Shown: in pieces, positions 50,117-58,963 of the stretch | Numbering within the stretch: the stretch's first letter is position 1 | How the letters are laid out: each line of letters opens with the position of its first letter | DNA from: Rhodanobacter sp. | GTDB taxonomy: Bacteria > Pseudomonadota > Gammaproteobacteria > Xanthomonadales > Rhodanobacteraceae | NCBI GenBank assembly: GCA_004298505.1 | Contig: SCRO01000075.1 | Span: 1-64,000 of the forward strand | Reading direction: 5' to 3' | Length of the DNA stretch: 64,000 bases | Made by a program: the position numbers and the translations under genes | The notes under the pieces: model-generated | What the model was told of the DNA's origin: nothing | The model's database searches: none | What the model saw: the letters and a program-made list of their open reading frames with translations, nothing else

Positions 50117-50463
50117 CACGCCCACCCCAGCCGACCGGACAAGGCCCGCTGTCCTTCCAGGTACTCCTGCTGCTTGAACTTCTTCTCTTCGCGGGCCAGC
50201 GCCTTCAGGTCGACGATGGGCGGGTAGGGGTGCCGGTGCAGATCTGCAACCGTCCTGGGCGCCGGCAGCGCGAACGGGGTGGTCTTCAGGTCCTCGGTGG
50301 CCACCCCGACGCGGCCCCACCAGGTGATCGGCTGACGGGTGCGCTTGCACTCCTCATCGGCGTCGAAGAACGCCAACCCTTCGTCCAGAGAGGCCCAGTT
50401 CCAGGGGCCTAGGTCGTCCACGCTGCCGTCGTCGTTCTTGGTGTAGAAGTGATAAAGAGCCAT
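50116..50463 (-). CDS. Hypothetical protein upstream of the phase-variable ankyrin gene
   Basis: A 115-aa soluble protein rich in aromatic residues (ALYHFYTKNDDGSVDDLGPW; ITWWGRVGVATEDLK), ending with a charged helix. No family recognised. Its start is directly after the stop of the membrane ankyrin gene (1-bp gap) and its stop overlaps the phase-variable gene. Middle gene of a three-gene operon. Confidence 0.7.
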   Translation of the reverse strand: MALYHFYTKNDDGSVDDLGPWNWASLDEGLAFFDADEECKRTRQPITWWGRVGVATEDLKTTPFALPAPRTVADLHRHPYPPIVDLKALAREEKKFKQQEYLEGQRALSGRLGWA

Positions 50464-50464
50464 C

Positions 50465-50971
50465 TCACTTCCTCCCGCCGACCGGGCAGCTACCGCCTGT
50501 GGCCGCTTGCATCATGGCGATGAGGCGTTCGGCCTGCGGCTTGGGAATGGACGACCAGCCCCGCGCCACCTCGTCCTGAAGCTTTTCGATGGTGGTGTGA
50601 CCGTCTCGATAAATCAGACATGGATCCGCTCCGTGCCGAAGCAAGTTGGCGACGATGCGCTCCTGCTTGGCGGGGTCAGCGCCCTCACGTAGCTTGTTGT
50701 TGCCCGATAACCCGATGGATTGGAGTGCATATTGCAACGGGGTGGTGTCTAGGAAGTCGCGCCCGTTGATATCAATGATGCCGGTGTCGGTCAGTGCGAT
50801 AGCAACCTTGGTCATCCGCTCGCTGGGGCCGTCTTTGTATTGAACTGCTTTACCGATCGAGGTCGAGAAGCTCATCCCCCAGTTGAGGAAAAACCAATAA
50901 AGTAAACAAGCGCAAATGAGTGCGAACGAATACAGGACGCGCTTGAGGTTGATTCGGATGCTTGGGTTCAT
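50465..50971 (-). CDS. Membrane-anchored ankyrin-like protein
   Basis: A 168-aa protein. It has a basic N-terminus, one membrane helix (VLYSFALICACLLYWFFLNW, residues 12-31), then a soluble domain with ankyrin-like units (DTTPLQYALQSIGLSG; IVANLLRHGADPCLIYRDGH). The C-terminus has one more Cys. The orientation suggests an ankyrin domain outside the cytoplasm or at the membrane surface. The start at 50971 follows a perfect copy of the conserved leader. Confidence 0.72.
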   Translation of the reverse strand: MNPSIRINLKRVLYSFALICACLLYWFFLNWGMSFSTSIGKAVQYKDGPSERMTKVAIALTDTGIIDINGRDFLDTTPLQYALQSIGLSGNNKLREGADPAKQERIVANLLRHGADPCLIYRDGHTTIEKLQDEVARGWSSIPKPQAERLIAMMQAATGGSCPVGGRK

Positions 50972-51027
50972 GGTCGGTTCCCGGTGTGGTGGTGTCTCCA
51001 TCGTATGCACCGCACCACCGCTGTCCT
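50972..51027 (-). promoter_or_regulatory. Promoter and consensus leader
   Basis: On the minus strand: AGGACA, 16 nt, TACGAT, GGAG, then ACCACCACACCGGGAACCG followed by ACC-ATG. This is the best consensus leader in the window. Confidence 0.65.
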
Positions 51028-51089
51028 GCCGAACGGCGGTTCCGGTTGTTCAGAATGTGAGAGCCACCACGCTGCTGGGACCACGGCTC

Positions 51090-51117
51090 TTGCCGAGGCG
51101 ATGGGGCGGTTCAGGAT
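51090..51117 (+). promoter_or_regulatory. Predicted promoter of the 63-aa HTH gene
   Basis: TTGCCG, 16 nt, CAGGAT. Weak -10, but the spacer matches the element class. Confidence 0.4.
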
Positions 51118-51143
51118 GGATGCCACCACCCCAGGAGAAGACC

Positions 51144-51335
51144 ATGACGCCCGCCCAGATCGACCTGCTGCTGCGCGGTCCCACCAAGGCCTCAGCCGTT
51201 CGGTGCAGCCGAGACCGAACGGTGCAGCAAACTGCACGGGCAACTAGGGTGAGGCCGTACACGGTATTGCGGATGCTTCAGCGGCGGGCGGGTCGGATGC
51301 GTCAGCTGCATAAGCCCTGGGACGCGCCGGAGTGA
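51144..51335 (+). CDS. 63-aa basic HTH-like protein
   Basis: The ATG at 51144 has AGGAG 8 bp upstream. The peptide is strongly basic with an HTH-like segment (RTVQQTARATRVRPYTVLRM). It is the only plus-strand gene in this part. Possibly a small DNA-binding regulator. Confidence 0.55.
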   Translation: MTPAQIDLLLRGPTKASAVRCSRDRTVQQTARATRVRPYTVLRMLQRRAGRMRQLHKPWDAPE

Positions 51336-51502
51336 GGTGATTTCGTGTCTTCGCCCACGAGGGACTCATCCCGTACCTACATCCTGATCAGCCCCGGCCC
51401 GAATGACCGCTCTGTTTAGAGGAGAGTCGGCCCCCGTCGAACTCGCTGCTATATGCCCATTTGTGCCCGGTGTGGTGTGAGTCGTCCGGGGCATTTGCCG
51501 GT

Positions 51503-54040
51503 CTAGTCCTTGGCCACCACGGTGTCGTAAAGCCCGTAGTGGGTGAGGCCTTCGTGACTATCGATCCCGGTGTACTGGAGCGATGCGTCCTCGTAACGGC
51601 GAAAGGCGAACACCGCTTGGTTCATCTGCTCGGTGTTGAACACTTTCAGACGCACCAATAGGTGAAAGTCCTGCACGGTTAGACCAGTCACCACGCGGAA
51701 TAATTCCGGCTCAATCTTGGTGATGACGTCTTTGAGGGTGTTCTCGCGGAAATCGGTCAAATACATGAACGCCGGAATGCGCGTGGCGAACTTGATCAGC
51801 TTCTCTTGGATCATCTTGCGCTTGGATTTGTATTCGCGCTCCTCGTCCGTGAGCTGCTTCTGCTCTTTTGCGGTCAGATCCTTGTCCTTGGCCTTGTTCT
51901 TGAGCTCTTTGATCTTGTCGCTTTTGTTGATGATGGTCTCGAGGATGTTGTCGCCCAACGATCGCCAGCCCTCGATGCGTTCGACGGCCGCCATCGCTTC
52001 GGGGTTATCGAGAATGCGGCGTAGGGTGTCGTTGTCCACGTTCACCAGAAGAGCGCTTTCCCACTTGCGCGCCAGTAGTGTGGCGGACGTGCCCGCCATC
52101 GCGATGTCCAGAATTCCGCCAGCGTCGATCTGCGTCATGTTCGCGCCGTCGTAGGCAAGCACCGGCAGAAACGACACCAGATCCTTAACTGCATTCTCCG
52201 GGTTCGATTCGTTGGGCGAGAGACCGATGCCGTACTCGGACAACTGACGCAATGCACGGGTGGGCGCGAAGTCGAAGACGAAGCACGCGGGCTTGAGGAT
52301 CTCCTCCTCGTTCGGGTCATCCCCGTTGGGATTTTTGATAGACCACGGCGACTGCACACGGAACGCAGCCTGAAAATAGGTTTCCGGGGATTTCAGGTTG
52401 CGCAGCATCAGGATGGAGGACCACTGAGCAACGGTCACACCGGTGGTGAGCTTGCCGCAGGACAGGGTGATGCTCTTGGTCTCGAACCCACTGCCGATGG
52501 CATTGCGAACTGGGGGTAAGGCTTCCAGGCCGATCCCAGCGGATGCTCCAGCCGCGGCCACCACGGTGTAGTCGTGCCAGAAGGTGTTGTGTTTTTCGGC
52601 CAACAGGTTCGCCATGGCGTGGCAGGCGGCCACGTTGGGCAGGAACCAGAAAGAGTGCTGCATATACGGCAGGAGCCGCACATCCGAGTAGGGGAAGGGC
52701 GGCCGGGTGCCTGCTTTTAGGTACTCCACGGACTTGGGCGCATAGGAACCACGGATGATGTCCAACCACTTCTGCACATCGCTTTTGTGCGCGAACTTCG
52801 CGGCTTTCCCGGTCCCGGTGGCATCGAAGAACTCGTTGAGATCGAACTCATCAAACTCCCCGGTGTTGGCGATGGCGACCAGCTCATCGGGCATTTGATA
52901 CGTCAGCAGCCGCATCTGGGGCAGGGCGCCGTACGGGTTCCACTTGGTGGGGTATTTGGTCGCGAATGCCTCTTTGGCCCGCTGTTCGTCTGTGTAGGTC
53001 CAGTTGAAGATTTGCTCTTCGATGAACTCGCCGGTGGCCAATGCCTTGAACGGTGTTCCGGATAGGTAGAGGTAAGCCTTGGTGGTGATCGGGAGGAAAT
53101 CGGTCTCCTTCTCCGAGAGCACCCCGATGTCTTCGTTCACCTGTTCCAGGTCGGTGGCGTATTCGAGCTTGGTTTCCTTTTTGGCGACCGCGTGGTCTTC
53201 ACCCTCGAACAGCTCCTTAGCGGTGTCACGCCAGGCGCCGAAGTGGTATTCGTCGAAAACGACCAGATCCCAGTTCACAGCGTGCAGCCATTCGTTACGA
53301 GGTTTGATATTTCCGGCCGGATCTCGGCCGAGCAGATCCTGGAACGAGCCGAAGTACACCACCGGCTTGTTCTTGTTGATCTGGGTCGGGTCACCACCGG
53401 TGGATTTCGACAGGTACTGCCAACCATCGAAGTCGGTGTGGTCCTCCAGGTCGCTTTGCCAAGCATCCTCCACGGCCGGCTTGAAGGTCAGCACCAACAC
53501 GCGCTTGGCGCCGAGCACCTTGGCCAGCTGGTAGCTGGTGAAGGTCTTGCCGAAACGCATCTTGGCGTTCCAGAGGAACCGAGGCACGGCTTTCTTGTCG
53601 TCCGCCCATCGCGAGAGGTAATACTCGCGCGTGACCTTCACCGCCTCGGCCTGCTCCTTGCGCATGGGGAAGTTCTGGTCTCGAGTACCGCTGACCTTCT
53701 GGCCTGTGTGCAGCTCGTTCAGCACGGTTTTCACGTCGGCCACCGTGCAGCGCATCCACTCGAGCGTGGTGTTTTTGAACCCCTTCTTGACCAGGGCCGC
53801 GCGGACGTCGTGGTCCCGGAAAATGGAGCCGTCATCCCTCTCGGCTGGCTCGTCCAGCTCGATCTTGAAATTCTTGATCGCAGCTGTCTTCAGCTGTTCC
53901 GCGATGCGCTTCTTGACGTTGCGCGCTGTCTGCCCAACCTTCAACTGCCCCTGGTGCGCCGAGTCCGCTATCGAATAGGCGTAGATGCGTGGACGGGCTT
54001 CAGGTTTGGGGGCGAGGATTTCGTCGATGGACTTACTCAT
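51503..54040 (-). CDS. Restriction-type GIY-YIG nuclease fused to DEAD/DEAH helicase
   Basis: An 845-aa protein. The N-terminal GIY-YIG-type domain (residues 18-60: RIYAYSIADS, GQLKVGQTARNVKKRIAEQL) is followed by an SF2 helicase. The helicase has Walker A-like AKMRFGKTFTSYQLAK near 160, DEAH-type VVFDEYHFGAW near 255 and YLYLSGTPFKA. A RecA2 domain contains the motif VI-like FQAAFRVQSPW. The C-terminal coiled coil is KIKELKNKAKDKDLTAKEQK. Together with two upstream methylase genes it forms a restriction-modification cassette: translocate and cut unmethylated DNA. It overlaps the methylase gene by 8 bp. Confidence 0.85.
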   Translation of the reverse strand: MSKSIDEILAPKPEARPRIYAYSIADSAHQGQLKVGQTARNVKKRIAEQLKTAAIKNFKIELDEPAERDDGSIFRDHDVRAALVKKGFKNTTLEWMRCTVADVKTVLNELHTGQKVSGTRDQNFPMRKEQAEAVKVTREYYLSRWADDKKAVPRFLWNAKMRFGKTFTSYQLAKVLGAKRVLVLTFKPAVEDAWQSDLEDHTDFDGWQYLSKSTGGDPTQINKNKPVVYFGSFQDLLGRDPAGNIKPRNEWLHAVNWDLVVFDEYHFGAWRDTAKELFEGEDHAVAKKETKLEYATDLEQVNEDIGVLSEKETDFLPITTKAYLYLSGTPFKALATGEFIEEQIFNWTYTDEQRAKEAFATKYPTKWNPYGALPQMRLLTYQMPDELVAIANTGEFDEFDLNEFFDATGTGKAAKFAHKSDVQKWLDIIRGSYAPKSVEYLKAGTRPPFPYSDVRLLPYMQHSFWFLPNVAACHAMANLLAEKHNTFWHDYTVVAAAGASAGIGLEALPPVRNAIGSGFETKSITLSCGKLTTGVTVAQWSSILMLRNLKSPETYFQAAFRVQSPWSIKNPNGDDPNEEEILKPACFVFDFAPTRALRQLSEYGIGLSPNESNPENAVKDLVSFLPVLAYDGANMTQIDAGGILDIAMAGTSATLLARKWESALLVNVDNDTLRRILDNPEAMAAVERIEGWRSLGDNILETIINKSDKIKELKNKAKDKDLTAKEQKQLTDEEREYKSKRKMIQEKLIKFATRIPAFMYLTDFRENTLKDVITKIEPELFRVVTGLTVQDFHLLVRLKVFNTEQMNQAVFAFRRYEDASLQYTGIDSHEGLTHYGLYDTVVAKD

Positions 54041-55616
54041 CGCTTTCGCTCATGGACCGAATCATGCTGTGGATGTACGCAATTTCCTCATCTGTTAGGC
54101 CATATTTTTCATTGAGTTGGGTATCAGTCCAACTCCTGTTCCACGATTGCTGAGGAACCCAGGAATAGGTCGAGCGGAGCGCATGTTGGGTAATTTTTCG
54201 AAGTGATACAAGAAAGCGGAAGAATCTGGTTTTCGTGTAACTCTGAAGGCTGTTTGCTCCCTTTTCACTATTGATAGGCCCTGCAACAAGGTAAGTTTGC
54301 GTGCAGACCGACTCAGGTGGCGCGACGATTGAAGGACCAAGGACCAATGCAGGGATGGCACCCCTCTCACCGTATGCTTCCGGAAGGAGTACCTTCCAAG
54401 CATCTATGAGATGCGTGTTTTTCTGTATATCGGAACGGGAGGTGTGGGCAACGGTGCGCTTTCCCTTATCGGTGAGGTAGAGGGCAACCGAACCGCGGAA
54501 TGGTTTAGGTTTGTGGTCAGAAAAGTTCGTTGCCAAGCCGAATGGCGTATCCGAGCTAACGAGATCATCCATCGTCGGCTCACCATGACGTTGCACCTTT
54601 TCGAGGATTTTAAGTGATCGATAATCACGGATGAAGATGTCATGCGCCGCAAGGTTTCTCGTGATAGTCGGCTGATGCTCTTCCCCTTGAAACAACGTGT
54701 ACTCTGCGTCACCTTGGTATTCACGACTCCATAGGAAGTAGCCGACTCCACCTTCAAAATCAACGCCAGGGAATGCTGTAGCCATTTTCGTGTAATCAAT
54801 AAGATGGCTTATGTGGCGATCCGTGAGCATTGTCTTTCGAAAATCGTTCATGCCACGACCTCCCGCCATCCAGCGAGATGGTATGACCATGCTGAGGTAC
54901 CGGGGCTCAAGCCGCATTGCCTGCTCTACGAATAGGTGGTAAATCGAAGAGTCATTACTCCCACCGCCACCGCCTTTCATCTGATAAGGCGGGTTTCCAA
55001 TAATCACATCGAATTGCATTTTGCCTCCAAATATCTCTCGCAATCGCGCCTTGATGTCATCCGTGTGAATGAAGGCATAGGCATGCGTTTCGCGATCTTC
55101 GCTTCGATCAAAAATAGCTTTCGGAGCACCGCAATACACACATTTCGATTCATTCCATGTGTGTTGCACTCGCTCAAACCATACGTTTCCTGCGTCACTT
55201 TTGAGGCCTTTGGCAATTGAATGCGCTCCATTAGCGTGCTTGCTGCAATACAAACTGCGTCGCGCCAGAAGGCTGGTGGGCTGGGTGATTCCGATCCCAA
55301 ACACCTGCTTGGATAGGATGTGGTCGACACGCTTACCGAGGTCTGGAATCTTCTTGGCCAGACCAGTGGAGAGGCGGCTGGTGATCTCGCGAAGGAACAC
55401 GCCGGACTTGGTGAATGGGTCAAGAAACTGCACTTCCGGGTTTGCCCAAATGCTGGCCCCCTTGTGATCTTTGGCCCACGCTTCGGCCAAGGTGTCAAGC
55501 ATCCGGTTGGCGAATTCTGGTGGGGTAAACACCTCGTCATTGGATAGATTGGCGATGCATGTCAACACATCCGGGTTGCGCCCTCGCAAGGTGAAACTCA
55601 CCAATTTCTCGCTCAC
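54033..55616 (-). CDS. Eco57I-type N6-adenine DNA methyltransferase
   Basis: A 527-aa protein. The SAM-binding motif I is variant (FLDPFTKSGVFL near residue 65). The catalytic motif IV is intact, DVIIGNPPYQM near 206. A CxxC (CVYCGAPK) lies between them. The C-terminal half is probably the target-recognition domain. It pairs with the smaller methylase-like protein encoded just upstream (4-bp ATGA overlap). Codon usage is more AT-rich than the backbone, consistent with recent acquisition. Confidence 0.85.
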   Translation of the reverse strand: MSEKLVSFTLRGRNPDVLTCIANLSNDEVFTPPEFANRMLDTLAEAWAKDHKGASIWANPEVQFLDPFTKSGVFLREITSRLSTGLAKKIPDLGKRVDHILSKQVFGIGITQPTSLLARRSLYCSKHANGAHSIAKGLKSDAGNVWFERVQHTWNESKCVYCGAPKAIFDRSEDRETHAYAFIHTDDIKARLREIFGGKMQFDVIIGNPPYQMKGGGGGSNDSSIYHLFVEQAMRLEPRYLSMVIPSRWMAGGRGMNDFRKTMLTDRHISHLIDYTKMATAFPGVDFEGGVGYFLWSREYQGDAEYTLFQGEEHQPTITRNLAAHDIFIRDYRSLKILEKVQRHGEPTMDDLVSSDTPFGLATNFSDHKPKPFRGSVALYLTDKGKRTVAHTSRSDIQKNTHLIDAWKVLLPEAYGERGAIPALVLGPSIVAPPESVCTQTYLVAGPINSEKGANSLQSYTKTRFFRFLVSLRKITQHALRSTYSWVPQQSWNRSWTDTQLNEKYGLTDEEIAYIHSMIRSMSESDE

Positions 55617-56263
55617 GCCGCCTCCTGGGTTGCTTCAGCCTGGGCCGCCAGTTCCTTGGTGCCCATCGCGGGCCAGGTCTTGATCGGCTGGAATATCTCG
55701 TGCTTGCCCAGATGAGCGAACAGCGAATCCTCGGCGCTGAAGGCCGACGAGTGGGTGAGCACATCGAAGCGGAAATCTCGGCGCTGGTACTTGCCTTTGC
55801 CCAAGTAGCCCCACTCGGCAAACGTGATGGGCTGCTTGTCGCTGTCCAGCATCGTCAGGGCGTCGCCATGCACGATGTTCTGGGAAAGCACATAGGCCGC
55901 TGCCCGGTACAGGTCATCCGATGGCTTCAGTCGCAGATATTCCACAAAGATGGCCAGCAGGTTGGCACGGCACTCGATGATGTTGTCCGGCAGGAGCTCG
56001 ATGCCGTAGCTACACATCAAACCGACCAAGGCGTAGTGGCGCTTGTCGAAATCGGACGTGCCGTATTTCACTTCGACGGCGGCGAGCTTACGCTTCAAAA
56101 TCTGCACGAGGAAGTTGCCGCTACCGCAGGCGGGCTCCAGGAAGCGCGAGTCGATTCGCTCGGTCTCGCCCTTGACCAGGTCGAGCATGGACTCGACCAT
56201 CCAGGCGGGGGTGAACACCTCTCCATGGTCGGCGACGCGTTGCTTGGATTTTACGAGACTCAT
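55613..56263 (-). CDS. Methylase-like subunit lacking the catalytic NPPY motif
   Basis: A 216-aa protein. It has the N-terminal N6-methylase block VFTPAWMVESMLDLV, motif I FLEPACGSGNFLVQIL near residue 41 and NIVHGDALTM. The place where NPPY is expected reads FDVLTHSSAF, so it probably cannot methylate alone. I infer a heterodimer with the Eco57I-type subunit. The start at 56263 was chosen because the upstream extension is out of family; no good ribosome site was seen. Confidence 0.8.
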   Translation of the reverse strand: MSLVKSKQRVADHGEVFTPAWMVESMLDLVKGETERIDSRFLEPACGSGNFLVQILKRKLAAVEVKYGTSDFDKRHYALVGLMCSYGIELLPDNIIECRANLLAIFVEYLRLKPSDDLYRAAAYVLSQNIVHGDALTMLDSDKQPITFAEWGYLGKGKYQRRDFRFDVLTHSSAFSAEDSLFAHLGKHEIFQPIKTWPAMGTKELAAQAEATQEAA

Positions 56264-56672
56264 GGGATAAGTGGTGCCTTGATCTGCTTGTTCTGATTCT
56301 CCCACAAGCGCCCATCGCTGGCAGGCTGGATTTCGGGACTTCAATGGCTCAGCAGGCGCCTACAGGCTTTCCATCCCGTCGCTGATGACCTGGATGTGCC
56401 GCAGATGGCATTCTGTTGGTGCCCGGTGAGTCTGGACCGATCCGACTGCCTGTCAGGCGCCAGCCGACACGCCATGCAGTCCTGGTGGAACCGACGAGCG
56501 GGGCATATCTTCCGCAGGAGATCGTGGCCCAACGGCCCGGACAAACGCTTTGGCTTGTTGATCGCCTCGTCCCGCCGAACCCGCTGGTGTTCTCCCGTCG
56601 TGCCCGGTGTGGTCGATGCGTCCCGGGATGTCGATCGGTGGTTCGTCGCAGCGAATGGGGTTTAGACCGAGC
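56264..56672. other. Intergenic region between the RM cassette and the Abi-like gene
   Basis: No gene seen in ~410 bp. It contains dispersed repeat B (56525-56612) and a motif copy TGCCCGGTGTGGT (56601-56613). Another motif copy lies past the other end of the RM cassette (51464-51475), so the cassette is bracketed by motif copies. Confidence 0.45.
56525..56612. repeat. Dispersed intergenic repeat, copy B
   Basis: Contains GGCCCAACGGCCCGGACAA, ACGCTTTGGCTTG, CCCGCCGAACCCGCTGG and ends in the motif CCCGGTGTGG. See copies A, C and D. Confidence 0.5.
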
Positions 56673-57620
56673 TCAAAAAGGGATGTCGTCGTCTACGAAC
56701 GAGACGGGAGTAGGGCTTTCAACCATTGGCGTTGCCGTCTTTGGTTCGACTACATCCTTGCGGCGCAGGTGTTGTTTCGAGATAAAGGCATTGATGCTTG
56801 CTGCTAGGCTTACCGCGAGCTCCGCATATTCAATTGGCACCTCAAGGACATCTGCGCCATGGCCATGACGTCCCAGTTCGTTTCCAAGCATGGCAGTGGG
56901 CATGAGGGATTTCTGGATGGCTTGAGCTTTGCTTTTGACAAGCCCCTCCATCATGTTTGCGTTGACGTAGGCCTGTACGAGCTCGACTCCGACTTTCGAT
57001 GAACCACCCAAGGCCGCTTTGTAGGTGCTCTCAACGCTTGCGGCGGCGTAGACAATGGCGTCCCTTGTATTGCCATCCACCAACGCATTCCGAGCCTGCT
57101 TGAATTCGTTTTTTGCCCCATCGAATTCTGCGAGGGCAAGCAGGGGACTTGCCTCAGCTAGGACTTCGTCTTCCATGAAGGCGTTGTCCACCATGAAAAT
57201 TTGCCCATCGGCCAGGCGCCAGGGAAATTCGAAGTCACGAAAGGTGTCATTCAAGGCACGCTGCACACCCAAGAGCCGGCTGTCATCAATCCAGGCACAA
57301 AAGCACTCGATGACATCGAACGCTGACCAGGCCGATTCATGCAAGACGACATGCTCAAGCAAGGATGTTTGCAGCCTTTGCGTGTCGGCGAGATCGATTC
57401 CAAGGACCCTCGTGTAGAGTGCTTCCGCTTCCCTGAGGTCAGAAGTGTTGTGCTGATACCCGGTGTCATCGTCAAAGACGAAGTATTCATTGAAGAGGGA
57501 GAGCGAGGACCAGATCCTGTTGCGCGTGGTTGGCGGGAATTCTGGCAACCACCCTTCTTGGACGAGCTTTTTGTGGCGAACCGTAAAGGGCTTGATGCGG
57601 AGAGTGAGGTGTCTGTCCAT
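56673..57620 (-). CDS. Abi_C-like protein, possible abortive-infection effector
   Basis: A 315-aa protein. The N-terminal ~130 residues are aromatic-rich and uncharacterised. The C-terminal part has RNALVDGNTRDAIVYAAASV, ESTYKAAL, a LGNELGRHGHGAD block and the closing helix AELAVSLAASINAFI. This matches my memory of the Abi_C (abortive infection C-terminus) layout, related to HEPN folds. AT-richer codons than the backbone. It stands alone between the RM cassette and the H-NS gene. Phage-defence role inferred. Confidence 0.65.
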   Translation of the reverse strand: MDRHLTLRIKPFTVRHKKLVQEGWLPEFPPTTRNRIWSSLSLFNEYFVFDDDTGYQHNTSDLREAEALYTRVLGIDLADTQRLQTSLLEHVVLHESAWSAFDVIECFCAWIDDSRLLGVQRALNDTFRDFEFPWRLADGQIFMVDNAFMEDEVLAEASPLLALAEFDGAKNEFKQARNALVDGNTRDAIVYAAASVESTYKAALGGSSKVGVELVQAYVNANMMEGLVKSKAQAIQKSLMPTAMLGNELGRHGHGADVLEVPIEYAELAVSLAASINAFISKQHLRRKDVVEPKTATPMVESPTPVSFVDDDIPF

Positions 57621-57732
57621 AGTTCGATAGCGTATCTAAATCGTGACCTGACTGCAGGGTGTTTGCACCCCAACCCCACTCAACAAAAAATGACACCCTT
57701 TCGGGAGCCTTTGTTTGCCACAGCTTCTGTGG

Positions 57733-58116
57733 TCAGGCCTTCTTGGCGGTCATTTTCGCTTTCTTGGCTGGTGCAGCTTTCACCGCTCCACCGATCAGCA
57801 AACTCTCAGCCGTGACGCCGCGCTTTTTGAGGGCCTGGGCAAACCACACCGGCGCCCGACCACGCCCGGACCAGGTATCCGGACCATTGGGGTTGCGGTA
57901 CTTCGGGGCCACCACGCCTTTCTTGCCCGCCGCCTTCTTGCCGCCGCGGGTCGGGTAGACCTCGCCGATGGTCAGGCCGGCCGACTTGAGCACAGCATCG
58001 ATCTTCGCGCGGACGGTGCGCACATGGTTCGCATGCGCCTCAACCATCTGGGCGTTGGCGTTATCGATGAGGGCTTGCAGTTCTTTCGGCGAGAGGGCTT
58101 TGAGATCGATGGCCAT
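57733..58116 (-). CDS. H-NS-family nucleoid-associated protein
   Basis: A 127-aa protein. The N-terminal oligomerisation helices (MAIDLKALSPKELQALIDNA) are followed by a linker. The DNA-binding loop is DTWSGRGRAPVWF, the H-NS TWxGRGR signature. The C-terminus is Lys/Ala-rich (KKAKMTAKKA). Element-borne H-NS proteins silence the element or mask it from host control. It could repress the AT-rich cargo here. No operon partner. Confidence 0.88.
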   Translation of the reverse strand: MAIDLKALSPKELQALIDNANAQMVEAHANHVRTVRAKIDAVLKSAGLTIGEVYPTRGGKKAAGKKGVVAPKYRNPNGPDTWSGRGRAPVWFAQALKKRGVTAESLLIGGAVKAAPAKKAKMTAKKA

Positions 58117-58161
58117 GGAGTGGTTCTCTTGGTAGTGGGACGACGTGTATACGCTACATGA

Positions 58162-58788
58162 TTAGAGATCGGTGGACGGCGCCTGGTTCGCGCCGCTCAA
58201 GCGATCGCGGTCCGCTGGGGTGCTGAAATACAGGCTGGAGTTCTCGACGTCGCCGGCGTATTGGCTCAGAAGAAGCTGCGCACCGTGGGCGCCCGTCCAG
58301 AAGCTTTCTTCCTGGCGGAACGTCGCACCAAACCCGTTTTGCAGCATGGGGTGTGAAACGGATTTGGGTTTACCGAATTTGGCCACCAGAGCCTGGTGCA
58401 CGTCGTCGTACCCGATGTCGGGAAGGGTGAGGTGGATCCGCTGGATTGTCCCGTCGGAGCCGATCACCAGGTTCACCGTGGCATGCGTGCCGGCGATGGT
58501 GGTGGTGCCGTTGCAGATCTGAACGCCGGGGAGGCCCTCACCGCATTTCACCCGGCGCATCTCCTGGAGCTTCTTGTCCAGGTCGTCGCACTTGGCCGGG
58601 CCCGGCCCAAAACTGAAACCGCATGGGATCGCCAGGGCGTCTTCCACCTGCTGGGGCGTGGCGGGCGCGCCCAGGACCAGGCCCTTGAAGTCCAGGGGCT
58701 GCGTGGGGTGGTTTTTCGGTGCGGCAAACGCCGCGGTGCTGATCCATGCAAGGGCCATCGCCCCAACGAGTGCCGTCCGGTTGACCAT
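58162..58788 (-). CDS. Secreted hypothetical protein
   Basis: A 208-aa protein. Signal peptide residues 1-22 (LVGAMALAWISTAAFAA) then a globular domain with four Cys (IPCGFSFG; AKCDDL; VKCGEG; QICNGTT), so disulphides are likely in the periplasm. No family recognised. The segment INLVIGSDGTIQRIHLTL-like (NLVIGSDGTIQRIHLTLPDI) suggests a beta sandwich. The start at 58788 gives the signal peptide. Confidence 0.7.
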   Translation of the reverse strand: MVNRTALVGAMALAWISTAAFAAPKNHPTQPLDFKGLVLGAPATPQQVEDALAIPCGFSFGPGPAKCDDLDKKLQEMRRVKCGEGLPGVQICNGTTTIAGTHATVNLVIGSDGTIQRIHLTLPDIGYDDVHQALVAKFGKPKSVSHPMLQNGFGATFRQEESFWTGAHGAQLLLSQYAGDVENSSLYFSTPADRDRLSGANQAPSTDL

Positions 58789-58830
58789 GATGTTCTCCCC
58801 TGTGTCTTGGGAAGAATAGCATTTGAGCTC

Positions 58831-58906
58831 GTGGGCCCATGGCCCGGACAACCGCTCTGGCGGTGGCACCTTCTTGTCCCCGGAGACCCGCTTGTTCCCG
58901 GTGTGG
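58831..58906. repeat. Dispersed intergenic repeat, copy C
   Basis: Contains GTGGGCCCATGGCCCGGACA, ACCGCTCTGGCGGT (a hairpin), TTCTTGTCCCC and ends CTTGTTCCCGGTGTGGTGG. It lies downstream of the helicase stop on the minus strand. Confidence 0.52.
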
Positions 58907-58963
58907 TGGGGTGGGGAACGGGCGGCCGAAGGGGCGCTCGATCTATTACCCGCCATCCAATAG

